The notes below the pieces were generated by a model that saw nothing but the letters and a program-made list of their open reading frames with translations, was not told the origin of the DNA and made no database searches. A DNA stretch of 59,782 nt, taken from NCBI RefSeq assembly GCF_003201865.1, contig NZ_QJJJ01000025.1, positions 1 through 59,782 of the forward strand, written 5' to 3'. The stretch comes from Methylobacterium sp. B4 (GTDB taxonomy: Bacteria > Pseudomonadota > Alphaproteobacteria > Rhizobiales > Beijerinckiaceae). Positions within the stretch are counted from its first letter, which is position 1. Each line of letters opens with the position of its first letter. Both the position numbers and the translations under genes were made by a program. Positions 52,902-59,782 of the stretch are shown here, piece after piece.

Positions 52902-53920
52902 GGCCGGTCCAGCCATCGGCGCCCGGTCCGCTGGCGCAGCTCCCGCTGGCAAAGAACCTGCGCGACCGCCGCTTCCAGGCGCTCGCCGCGGCGCTGCTGC
53001 TCGCGGTGCTCGCGATCGTCCTGCCGCCCGTGCCGCTCACCCGGTCGGGCGTCTCGGTGCTCGCCGTGGTCGACATCACCGGCAGCATGAACGTGCGCGA
53101 CTACGCCCTGGACGGGCGCCCGGCGAGCCGGCTCGACACCGCCAAGGCGGCCCTGCGCCGCCTGATCCCCGAACTGCCCTGCGGCTCCCGGCTCGCGCTG
53201 GCGCTGTTCACCGAGCGGCGGCCCTTCCTGCTGTTCACGCCGATCGAGGTTTGCGCCGAGTTCGCGCCCCTCGACGGGGCGATCGCGGCGCTCGACTGGC
53301 GCATGGCCTGGGAGGGCGACAGCCGCATCAGCGCCGGCCTGCATCGCGCCGTCGCGATGGCGGGCGACCTCGACGCCGATCTCCTCTTCCTCTCCGACGG
53401 CCAGGAGACGCCGCCGCTCCCCGCCAGCGGCCTGCCCCCCTTCGAGGGCAAGCCCGGCGCCGTGCGCGGGCTGATCGTGGGGGCGGGCGGCTACGCGCTC
53501 TCGCCCATCCCGAAATACAACGACCGCGGCCGCGAGACCGGCTTCTACGCCGAGACCGACGTGCAGCAGGAGAACCGCTTCGGCCCGCCCCCGGCGGATG
53601 CCGAAGCGCGTGAGGGCTACAACCCGCGCAACGCCCCCTTCGGCGGCGCCGCGGCGAAGGGCGAGGAGCATCTCTCCTCCGTGCGCGAGGCGCATCTGAA
53701 GGCGCTCGCCGCCCAGACCGGCCTCGCCTACGCCCATCTCGACGGGCCGGACGCCCTGCGCGCGCCGCTCCTTGCCGCGGCCACGCCCCGTCCCCTGCCC
53801 GGCCGGCTCGATCTGCGCCCCTTCCTCGGCGCGGCGGCGCTCGCCCTCGTGCTGGCCGTCTTCCTCGCGGGCGCCTTTTCGGCGCGCGCCGCCTCCTTCA
53901 CCCCCAGCAGGATGTCCTGA
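52898..53920 (+). CDS. mxaL: MxaL, von Willebrand A-domain protein
   Basis: A 340-residue protein with a membrane helix at ~30-50 (F-Q-A-L-A-A-A-L-L-L-A-V-L-A-I-V-L) and another at the C-terminus. The metal-binding loop reads V-V-D-I-T-G-S-M-N, so the first Ser of D-x-S-x-S is Thr, a conservative change. The later part contains L-F-L-S-D-G-Q-E-T. It belongs to the A/K/L calcium-maturation group. ATG at 52898 overlaps the mxaK stop (ATGA). Confidence 0.93.
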   Translation: MRPVQPSAPGPLAQLPLAKNLRDRRFQALAAALLLAVLAIVLPPVPLTRSGVSVLAVVDITGSMNVRDYALDGRPASRLDTAKAALRRLIPELPCGSRLALALFTERRPFLLFTPIEVCAEFAPLDGAIAALDWRMAWEGDSRISAGLHRAVAMAGDLDADLLFLSDGQETPPLPASGLPPFEGKPGAVRGLIVGAGGYALSPIPKYNDRGRETGFYAETDVQQENRFGPPPADAEAREGYNPRNAPFGGAAAKGEEHLSSVREAHLKALAAQTGLAYAHLDGPDALRAPLLAAATPRPLPGRLDLRPFLGAAALALVLAVFLAGAFSARAASFTPSRMS

Positions 53921-54462
53921 TGCGTCTGTCCTTCCTCGTTCTTCCCATCGCCTTGCCTCTCGCACTCACCGCGACCGCCGCGCTCGCCCACGGCCCGACG
54001 CCGCAGAAGGTCTCCCAGTCGATCACGATCAAGGCGAGCCCGGATGCCGTCTGGAAGGTAGCGGGCGACTTCGCCGGCATCGGAAAGTGGCACCCGGCGG
54101 TCGCCAAGGCCGAGGGCAGCGGCAGCAAGGACGGCGGCACCCGGAAGGTGACGCTCAAGAGCGGCGGCACGCTCGAGGAGAGCCTGGACGAGTACAAGCC
54201 CGAGGCGCGCAGCTATTCCTACCGGATGGGCGAGCCGGACCTGAAGGCGCTGCCGGTCTCCTCCTACTCGGCGACCTTCACGGTGAGCCCGGAGGGCGAC
54301 GGCGCCAAGGTCGAGTGGATGGGCCGCTTCTACCGTGGCGACACCGGCAACGAGCCGCCCGAGAATCTCAGCGACGAGGCCGGCAAGGCGGCGATGAACA
54401 CCTACTTCTCGGAAGGGCTGAAGGGCCTCAAGGCGGCCGTGGAGGGCGGCAAGGCCAAATGA
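53920..54462 (+). CDS. mxaD: MxaD, periplasmic SRPBCC-like protein
   Basis: A 180-residue protein with a ~23-residue signal peptide (A-T-A-A-L-A-H) and an SRPBCC/START-like fold: I-T-I-K-A-S-P-D-A-V-W-K-V-A-G-D-F at ~33, Y-S-A-T-F-T-V-S and a C-terminal helix. MxaD is required for full methanol oxidation rate and may assist contact of methanol dehydrogenase with cytochrome cL. The ATG at 53920 overlaps the mxaL stop by one base (TGATG). Confidence 0.93.
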   Translation: MRLSFLVLPIALPLALTATAALAHGPTPQKVSQSITIKASPDAVWKVAGDFAGIGKWHPAVAKAEGSGSKDGGTRKVTLKSGGTLEESLDEYKPEARSYSYRMGEPDLKALPVSSYSATFTVSPEGDGAKVEWMGRFYRGDTGNEPPENLSDEAGKAAMNTYFSEGLKGLKAAVEGGKAK

Positions 54463-55403
54463 TCCGCCGCGCCGCGCTGTCCCTGCTCCTCTCCCTGGTC
54501 GGCCTGCCCGCGCAGGCCGGGACGGTCTACGTCGCGAGCCAGCAGGGGGCACAGCTCACGCGCGTCGAGGCGGGCAAGGTCGCCGGCAGCACGAGCGTCG
54601 CGGGGGCGCCCGCCACGGTCGCGGCGGGCGGCGGCCTCGTCTTCCTCACCCATCCCGACGGGCAGGCGATCACCGTGGTCGACGGGGCCACGGGACAGGT
54701 GCTGCGCCGCCTTCCCTATCGCGGTCAGGCCTTCGGGCTGGCCGCCTCGGCGGACGGCAGGACTCTGTTCGCGGCCGATTGGTCCGGCCACCGCATCGAC
54801 CGGATCGCGGCCGCGGACGGGACGCTCGAAGCCTCCGCGCCGACCGGCCGCGACCCCGCCCACCTCGTCCTCGACCGCGCCGGCCGCCTGTTCGTCGCGG
54901 ACCGGGAGAGCCATCAGGTCAGTGTGTTCGACGCCGCGCGCCTGACACGGCTCGCCACGATCCCCGTCGGCACCGCGCCCTTCGCCCTGGCGCTCAGCCC
55001 GGACGAGCGCCGCCTCTACGTCGGCAACGTGCGCAGCAACGACCTCACCGTGATCGATACGGGAGGGCTCGAGGCGCTGGCCACGGTGCCCGTCGGCGCC
55101 ATGCCCTACGGCGTCGCCGTGAGCCCGGACGGGGCGCGGATTCTCGTCACCAACCAGCATGCCGGCACCGTCACCGTGCTCGACGCGGGGACGCTCGCGC
55201 TCGCGGCGACCGTCACGGTGGGCCGCTACCCGGAGGGCATCGCCATCGCACAAGGGAGGGCCTACGTGGCGAACTGGTTCTCCGACAGCGTCTCCGTCAT
55301 CGACCTCGCCACGCTCCAGGAGGTGACCCGCCTGACGGTCGCCGAGGGGCCGCGCAGCCTCGCCGTCGCGGCCGAGCCTTCCCCGAAGGAGGAGACGCGA
55401 TGA
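54459..55403 (+). CDS. mxaE: MxaE, YVTN beta-propeller protein
   Basis: A 314-residue exported protein with a ~19-residue signal peptide. Seven repeats of the YVTN type are visible, for example L-Y-V-G-N-V-R-S-N-D-L-T-V-I-D, I-L-V-T-N-Q-H-A-G-T-V-T-V-L-D, and A-Y-V-A-N-W-F-S-D-S-V-S-V-I-D, giving a seven-bladed beta-propeller. The role in the mxa operon is unknown; it may be a periplasmic partner. ATG at 54459 overlaps the mxaD stop (ATGA). Confidence 0.92.
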   Translation: MIRRAALSLLLSLVGLPAQAGTVYVASQQGAQLTRVEAGKVAGSTSVAGAPATVAAGGGLVFLTHPDGQAITVVDGATGQVLRRLPYRGQAFGLAASADGRTLFAADWSGHRIDRIAAADGTLEASAPTGRDPAHLVLDRAGRLFVADRESHQVSVFDAARLTRLATIPVGTAPFALALSPDERRLYVGNVRSNDLTVIDTGGLEALATVPVGAMPYGVAVSPDGARILVTNQHAGTVTVLDAGTLALAATVTVGRYPEGIAIAQGRAYVANWFSDSVSVIDLATLQEVTRLTVAEGPRSLAVAAEPSPKEETR

Positions 55404-55984
55404 GGCCGCTCGCAGCCGGGCTCGCCGCCCTGCTGATCCTTTCCGCCTGCGACCGCGGCGGCGATTCCGCCGGCGAGACATCGTCGGGTGAGACGTCTTC
55501 GGCAGCGGGCGAGGGCCAGGTCGTCGCCTCCACCGCCGAGGACCACCTGCCCGACTGGCTCACCCCGACCGACGGCACGGACCCGGCCCGCTGGCTCGCG
55601 GGCCGCGAGGCGGGACGCCCCTTGCCGGCTGAGGCCGCCGAGGTCAGGGGATTGCGCGACTCCCTCGACAGGGCGCGCAGCGCCTTCGTGGAAGACAGGC
55701 GCATGATCGCCAACCGGACCGTGCAGCTCGGGCAGATGCTCGCCGAGATCGGCAAGCCGGAGCCCTATCGCGGCCTGATCGACGGCCTCGGTGCCATCGC
55801 GTCGTTGCGCGGTCGCCACAAGAGCCTCTACGGCGAGATGTGCCAGCACTACTACAACACCCGCGCCCAGGGCGCCGACCACGCCACCGCCCTCGCGCGG
55901 CTCGCAGCCCGGGAGCGGCCGCAGGAGCCGCCGCAGGACAAGCCGGACGCGGCCCCGCAGGAGCGGTCGGGAGAGCGCCCGTGA
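55400..55984 (+). CDS. mxaH: MxaH, lipoprotein
   Basis: A 194-residue protein with a lipoprotein signal: L-L-I-L-S-A-C, so the mature N-terminus is a lipidated Cys at 17. After a Ser/Glu-rich linker, a conserved part begins at D-H-L-P-D-W-L-T-P and continues with helical sequence; the last ~30 residues are Pro/Glu/Arg-rich. Role unknown; part of the mxa operon. ATG at 55400 overlaps the mxaE stop (ATGA). Confidence 0.9.
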   Translation: MRPLAAGLAALLILSACDRGGDSAGETSSGETSSAAGEGQVVASTAEDHLPDWLTPTDGTDPARWLAGREAGRPLPAEAAEVRGLRDSLDRARSAFVEDRRMIANRTVQLGQMLAEIGKPEPYRGLIDGLGAIASLRGRHKSLYGEMCQHYYNTRAQGADHATALARLAARERPQEPPQDKPDAAPQERSGERP

Positions 55985-56697
55985 GCGCGAGCAAAAGCGC
56001 GAGCAAAAGCGCGAGCATGAGCGAGGGCCGTGCCTCCGCCCGCCGGCCGGTGCCGGAACGCCCGGCGGCGATCCTCGTCGTCGACGACCACCCGATCGTG
56101 CTGCAGGGGGTGCGCCGGCTGGCCGAGGCGGCGGGCGTCGGCACGGTCTACGAGGCCGCCGACATCGTCTCCGGCTACCGCCTGTTCCACCGGCACCGGC
56201 CCGACCTCGTGGTGGCCGACCTGAGCTTTCGCGACGACGGCCTGTCCGGGCTCTCGCTGATCCGCCGCATCCGGGCGCTCGACGGCGAGGCGCGCATCCT
56301 CGTCTTCAGCATGCATGCCGACCCCGTGCTCGTCTCGCGGGCGCTGGAGAGCGGGGCGCTCGGCTTCGCTCTGAAGGATGCCGGGCCCGACGCCTTCCTC
56401 GAAGCCTTGGACGCCGTCCATACCGGGCAGGGCTACCTGCCTCACGCGCTCGCCACCGACGTGGCCATGCTGAACCGCAGCGCCCGCCCTGCCCCGCTCG
56501 CCACCTTGAGCGCCCGCGAATTGCAAATCCTGTCGCTCCTGAGCCAGGGCAAATCCTACGAGGCGATCGCCAACGCCATGGCGGTGAGCTACCGCACGAT
56601 CATCAACGCCAGTTCCAGCATGCGCCGGAAGCTCGGCGTGGAATCCCGCGCCGGGCTGGTCCAGATCGCGGTGAACCGGCGCAACGCGCTGCTGTAA
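55981..56697 (+). CDS. mxaB: MxaB, response regulator
   Basis: A 238-residue NarL/FixJ-type regulator: receiver with D35-D36 in V-V-D-D-H-P and phospho-acceptor D80 in V-V-A-D-L-S, Lys in F-A-L-K-D-A, then a LuxR-type helix-turn-helix (L-S-A-R-E-L-Q-I-L-S-L-L-S-Q-G-K-S-Y-E-A-I-A-N-A) at ~168-232. MxaB is required for expression of methanol-dehydrogenase genes in M. extorquens, together with other regulatory pairs encoded elsewhere. The GTG at 55981 overlaps the mxaH stop (GTGA), starting with a repeat-encoded S-A-S-K run; an ATG at 56017 is the alternative. Confidence 0.92.
   Translation: MSASKSASKSASMSEGRASARRPVPERPAAILVVDDHPIVLQGVRRLAEAAGVGTVYEAADIVSGYRLFHRHRPDLVVADLSFRDDGLSGLSLIRRIRALDGEARILVFSMHADPVLVSRALESGALGFALKDAGPDAFLEALDAVHTGQGYLPHALATDVAMLNRSARPAPLATLSARELQILSLLSQGKSYEAIANAMAVSYRTIINASSSMRRKLGVESRAGLVQIAVNRRNALL
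55984..56019 (+). repeat. 12-bp tandem repeats at the mxaB start
   Basis: AGCGCGAGCAAA occurs twice (55984-55995, 55996-56007) and a third copy reads AGCGCGAGCATG (56008-56019), where the last change creates the alternative ATG. They encode S-A-S-K units in the MxaB N-terminus. The unit length keeps the reading frame. Confidence 0.8.
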
Positions 56698-56722
56698 CGG
56701 CGCCATGCGCGCCGGGCGCGCC

Positions 56723-57442
56723 TCAGAAGCGGGTGGTCAGCGCCGTCAGCCAGTCGGGCGAGGCCTCGACCAGGGCCGTCTCGAGCCGCTTGTCGAGCCC
56801 GCTGGCGACGAACAGGCCCGTGGCCACGAGGAGCAGCCCGAGCCCCGCCTTCAGCCCCCGGCCGAACCGCATCATCCGCCCGCGGGCGCGCAGCAGCAGG
56901 CCCCGGGAGAGGCTGCCGAGCAGGAGCAGCGGCAGGGCGGCGCCGAGGCCGAACGCGCCCATCGTCGCGGCGACGGCGGGCAAGTCGCGCCCCTGCGCGG
57001 CGAGCAGCGAGGCGGCCCCGAGGGTGGGACCGACGCAGGGCGCCCAGACGGCGCCGAGCAGCAGGCCGACGCCGAACTGTCCGGAGAGGCCGGCGCTCGA
57101 TCGGCCACCGAAACGGCGCTCCGCGCGATCCGCGAGCGGACCGGCGGCGGCGGCGAGACGGTCTCCCACGGCGGGCACCAGCAAAACCAGCCCGACGGCC
57201 ACGAGCCCGAACGCCGCGATCGTCCGGAACAGGTCCGTGTCGAGCCCCAGAGCAAAGCCGACGGTTGCCACGAACAGCCCGATCCCGGTGAACGACAGGG
57301 CCAGCCCCGCCGCGAGCGCCGCCGGTCCGAGGCGATGCTCGGAGGCCGCGCTGCCCAGCACCAGCGGCAGCAGGGGCAGCACGCAGGGCGACAGCACCGA
57401 CAGGAGCCCGGCGAGGAAGGCGAGGCCGAGGGTGAGGAGCAT
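56723..57442 (-). CDS. CcdA-like thiol-disulfide membrane transporter
   Basis: A 239-residue protein with six hydrophobic helices and the two family Cys motifs: V-L-S-P-C-V-L-P-L-L-P in the first helix and V-W-A-P-C-V-G-P-T-L-G in the fourth. These two Cys pass reducing equivalents from cytosolic thioredoxin to the periplasm in CcdA, and the same fold occurs in the core of DsbD. It is convergent with mxaB, 25 bases away. A role in cytochrome cL or other cytochrome c maturation is plausible but not shown. Start at ATG 57442 was preferred to an upstream one that adds an unrelated Pro-rich stretch. Confidence 0.87.
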   Translation of the reverse strand: MLLTLGLAFLAGLLSVLSPCVLPLLPLVLGSAASEHRLGPAALAAGLALSFTGIGLFVATVGFALGLDTDLFRTIAAFGLVAVGLVLLVPAVGDRLAAAAGPLADRAERRFGGRSSAGLSGQFGVGLLLGAVWAPCVGPTLGAASLLAAQGRDLPAVAATMGAFGLGAALPLLLLGSLSRGLLLRARGRMMRFGRGLKAGLGLLLVATGLFVASGLDKRLETALVEASPDWLTALTTRF

Positions 57443-57629
57443 CGTCTCAGTTCCCGGTGGCCGCGGCGCGATCCGGGCCGGCAACCGTTGGCCGGGCCAT
57501 GACCAGCGCCGGTTCGCAAGGCCTCACCGCGCACATTCCATTTCCCTCGACGACACCGCATCCGGCGATAGCGGAACCCGGCCGCGGCCGCAGCCCGGAC
57601 ACGACGACACGATCGCGTGCGCTCGCATG

Positions 57630-57658
57630 TTGACGCGGCGCCCGGCTCAGCCTATCTG
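57630..57658 (+). promoter_or_regulatory. Probable promoter of tRNA-Gln
   Basis: TTGACG (57630-57635) and TATCTG (57653-57658) have a 17-base spacer. A start near 57666 leaves about 75 bases to the tRNA. The 57443-57742 stretch holds no gene otherwise. Confidence 0.55.
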
Positions 57659-57742
57659 ACGCCGACGCCGAGCGCGGGGATTCGTCAACGATCTCCGTTT
57701 CCGCCGTCCAGCCCGAACAGGCTGGAGCGCCGATGGCTCCGG

Positions 57743-57816
57743 TGGGGGATAGTTTAACGGTAGAACCGCGGACTCTGACTCCGCTAGTCCTGGTTCGAAT
57801 CCAGGTCCCCCAGCCA
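57743..57816 (+). tRNA. tRNA-Gln, anticodon CUG
   Basis: A 74-base cloverleaf with encoded CCA. The acceptor stem TGGGGGA pairs with TCCCCCA. The D-arm has AGTTTAACGGTAGAACC, the anticodon arm is GCGGA-CTCTGAC-TCCGC with anticodon CTG (reads CAG), and the T-arm is CCTGG-TTCGAAT-CCAGG. A tyrosine integrase begins ~120 bases after its 3-prime end, so this gene is the likely attachment site of the element. Confidence 0.95.
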
Positions 57817-57933
57817 TCTAGCGACCTAAACCACTGCAGACGCTGACGATTTTGCTGAACCGCCCTGCGGTCTGAGCACTTTGCTACACACCGCTGCTAC
57901 ACAGACCGTCCGCGCGGACGGCGGGAGCGCGGT

Positions 57934-59712
57934 TTGGGTTTCGTCGCCAACGTCGTCCAGCGCGGACGCACCTTCCACTTCCGACGCCGCATCCCGGCCG
58001 ACCTTCGGCAGCGTCTCGGCCGCCACGAACTCGTGCGCAGCCTCGGAACGGGCGATATCCGCGCTGCCAAGCTCAGGGCCTGTCGGCTATACGTGGCGGC
58101 GGAAGAGCTGTTCTCGACCCTGCGCGCTACGCCGATGCTGACCGACGACCAGATCGCCCGCCTCGTCCGCGACTTCTACGACACGATGCTGACCGACGAG
58201 AACGCCGGCCGGCTTACCCGTGGGCCGTTGCCTGAGGGCGTACGGGAGGCCCGAGTCACACAGTACGCGACGATGGTCGCCAAGGGCCGCGCGGCGCTGG
58301 CCGGCAACCGCCTCGACGAGGCGGCCTTCGTCGCCGAGATGATGCTGAAGCGTCAGGGGATCGCCATCCGGGATCTGGCGCCTGCGGAAGCGGCCAGAGC
58401 CAAGCAGGCGATGCTGCGCGCTGGCATCGACCTCTCTGAAGCGCTGAAGGCCCGCTACGAGGGCGACTTCAACTACGAGCCGCGCGACAAGCTTCTGAAG
58501 GCTACGCTTGCCGAGCCACAGCCGAAGCAGTGGCCGACGCCGGCAGAGGCCCCGACAGCAGAGACGGCACCATCAGCCACCCCGGCGCCGCCGACTGCCG
58601 AGAGGGACGAGGCCGTCCCCGGTGCAGAGCCCACGTTCGTCGAGCGTGGGAACGCCTTCCGCGCCCAGCAGGTCGAAACGAAGCGCTGGGACAATCAGAC
58701 CGCGGCGCAGGCCAGCGCCACCTACCGCCTGTTCGCCGACGTGTGCGGCGACAAACCCCTCGGCGTCTATACGCGCAAGGATGCCGGGCGCTTCCGCGAG
58801 CGCGTCGAACGCCTGCCCGGCGACTATGGCAAGCACCCGCGCTACCGCGGCCTGGGCGTCGAGGCAATTCTGAAAACCTACACGGCATTGCCGGAGGGGT
58901 CTCGTGCCGGAGTCATTACGCAGAAGACCGTCAAACGCCACTTCTCGGCTCTGTCCACCCTCTGGACGGCAGCGGTGGCAGAAGGTGAAGCGAGGGAGAA
59001 CATCTTCTCCGGCCATCGCTTCGCGGCCACTCGCAAACCAAGCGAGCAGCGCGACATGTGGGAGCGGGCCGAGCTCGCCCGCCTGTTCGCGACGCCGATT
59101 TGGACTGGCTGCGCATCGCCGACCCGACGCACCACACCGGGCAGCCTCATTCTACGCGACGAGAAGTTCTGGCTGCCCCTGATCGCCGTGTTTACCGGTA
59201 TGCGTCAGGAGGAAATCTGCCAGCTGCACGTTGAGGATATTCGCCAGGACGAGGACGTCTGGTTCATCGACATCAACGACCGGCCCCCGCGCAAGCTTAA
59301 GAACGCGACCGCCGTGCGCCGCGTGCCGATTCATTCCGAGCTGATCCGCCTCGGCTTCCTCGGCCACGTCGACCGTCAGCGCCGCATCAAGCAGTTACGG
59401 GTCTTCCCTGGTCTCGAGCGTGGCGGGGCCGACGCACGCCTGGGTCACGCCTTCACCAAGTGGTTCACGCGCTACCGCCGCGACGTCGGGGTCTACCGGG
59501 CCGGACTCGACTTTCACTCGTTCCGGCACACCGCGACGACGCTGATGCACCAGGCCGGAGTGATGCCAGCGGTGATCGACCACGTCACGGGTCACGCCAC
59601 GCCCGGCGAGACTGCGCGCTACACCAAGCGCTCAACGCTGGTGCAGATGCGTGAGGCAATCGAGGCGATCACGATAGGGGTCAAGCTGCCTAGGTGTATG
59701 GTCCCGGGATGA
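57934..59712 (+). CDS. Tyrosine recombinase/integrase of a tRNA-inserted element
   Basis: A 592-residue phage-type integrase. The N-terminal ~65 residues (V-V-Q-R-G-R-T-F-H-F-R-R-R-I-P-A-D-L-R) are the DUF6538 arm-binding-like domain, then a core-binding domain with a long Ala/Pro-rich linker. The catalytic domain has R in F-T-G-M-R-Q-E-E-I-C, H-x-x-R in F-H-S-F-R-H-T-A-T and Tyr in T-A-R-Y-T-K. All catalytic residues are present. TTG start at 57934 behind GGGAG. The last ~10 residues overlap the 3-prime end of an opposing transposase gene and may replace the native C-terminus. It directly follows tRNA-Gln. Confidence 0.9.
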   Translation: MGFVANVVQRGRTFHFRRRIPADLRQRLGRHELVRSLGTGDIRAAKLRACRLYVAAEELFSTLRATPMLTDDQIARLVRDFYDTMLTDENAGRLTRGPLPEGVREARVTQYATMVAKGRAALAGNRLDEAAFVAEMMLKRQGIAIRDLAPAEAARAKQAMLRAGIDLSEALKARYEGDFNYEPRDKLLKATLAEPQPKQWPTPAEAPTAETAPSATPAPPTAERDEAVPGAEPTFVERGNAFRAQQVETKRWDNQTAAQASATYRLFADVCGDKPLGVYTRKDAGRFRERVERLPGDYGKHPRYRGLGVEAILKTYTALPEGSRAGVITQKTVKRHFSALSTLWTAAVAEGEARENIFSGHRFAATRKPSEQRDMWERAELARLFATPIWTGCASPTRRTTPGSLILRDEKFWLPLIAVFTGMRQEEICQLHVEDIRQDEDVWFIDINDRPPRKLKNATAVRRVPIHSELIRLGFLGHVDRQRRIKQLRVFPGLERGGADARLGHAFTKWFTRYRRDVGVYRAGLDFHSFRHTATTLMHQAGVMPAVIDHVTGHATPGETARYTKRSTLVQMREAIEAITIGVKLPRCMVPG

Positions 59713-59782
59713 GGTGTGACGGGTTGATCCTGAAGCGATTGGGCTCTTTCGTCCAGGCATTCAGGATGAACTCGGTGGGTGT
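59690..59782 (-). CDS. IS481-like transposase, C-terminal end only
   Basis: Reading in from the right edge, 30 codons end at TAG (59690-59692). The sequence T-P-T-E-F-I-L-N-A-W, K-E-P-N-R-F, and I-N-P-S-H-L-I-P-G-P-Y-T matches the C-terminal end of DDE transposases/rve integrases of the IS481/IS3 kind (W-x-x-E-P-x-R-F-x-x-N-P-x-H-x-x-P-G). The stop lies inside the integrase gene, so the insertion sequence has landed on the end of that gene. The rest lies beyond the window. Confidence 0.65.
   Translation of the reverse strand, partial: TPTEFILNAWTKEPNRFRINPSHLIPGPYT

Overview
The window comes from a high-GC, facultatively methylotrophic alphaproteobacterium, almost certainly the Methylorubrum/Methylobacterium extorquens group. 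The strongest evidence is a complete 14-gene mxa operon (mxaFJGIRSACKLDEHB, 43944-56697) encoding the calcium/PQQ methanol dehydrogenase and its assembly factors. Supporting evidence is the high GC content, frequent GTG starts, and short GC-rich hairpin repeats between genes that look typical of this genus.

Layout. (1) 1-5.7 kb: the N-terminal part of a Hint-domain protein, two small exported proteins, a tRNA-Leu(GAG), an orphan FliN, LipB, a four-hairpin intergenic element and a family 2 glycosyltransferase. (2) 5.8-14.6 kb: a YciE/YciF-type ferritin-like protein, a Gfo/Idh/MocA oxidoreductase, a YdcZ-type membrane protein, then a signalling group. That group is an AI-2E-type permease with an extra C-terminal domain, a lone receiver, a pentapeptide-repeat protein with a channel-like C-terminus, and a PAS-PAS-kinase-REC-REC hybrid kinase. 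(3) 14.6-18.0 kb: a minus-strand lipid-glycosylation cluster (ArnT/PMT-like transferase, polyprenyl-phosphate glycosyltransferase, stand-alone LpxB N-terminal-domain protein, DUF2721 protein). (4) 18.3-25.8 kb: an acyl-CoA synthetase, a histidine kinase with an ethylene-receptor-like copper-binding membrane domain and its receiver, a degenerate adenylation-fold protein, a degenerate receiver, and a cold-shock gene with a long leader. (5) 26-43.6 kb: mainly housekeeping genes (mfd, sdhE, recG, glmU-glmS) mixed with small membrane and hydrolase genes, ending with a trypsin-like protease upstream of mxaF. (6) 43.7-56.7 kb: the mxa operon. (7) 56.7-59.8 kb: a CcdA-like protein, tRNA-Gln(CUG), a tyrosine integrase directly downstream of that tRNA, and the 3-prime end of a transposase that runs into the integrase. 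This last part is the left edge of an integrated element.

How the genes work together. MxaF and MxaI form the periplasmic methanol dehydrogenase, MxaG (cytochrome cL) takes its electrons, and MxaJ is a periplasmic partner. MxaR (MoxR ATPase), MxaS (DUF58), MxaC and MxaL (von Willebrand A), MxaA and MxaK form a membrane-linked maturation machine associated with calcium insertion. MxaD, MxaE and MxaH are accessory exported proteins, and MxaB is a response regulator needed for expression. From mxaR to mxaB every start codon overlaps the preceding stop codon. GC-rich hairpins lie in the mxaF-mxaJ and mxaI-mxaR gaps, where they could separate expression of the abundant structural genes from the assembly genes.

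Most promising for follow-up are the ethylene-receptor-like kinase (all five residues tied to copper/ethylene binding in plant ETR1 are conserved at the right spacing), the pentapeptide/channel chimera next to the hybrid kinase, the receiver-like protein whose phospho-acceptor Asp is Gln, and the integrase tail replaced by IS sequence. No CRISPR array, rRNA gene or replication origin was seen.
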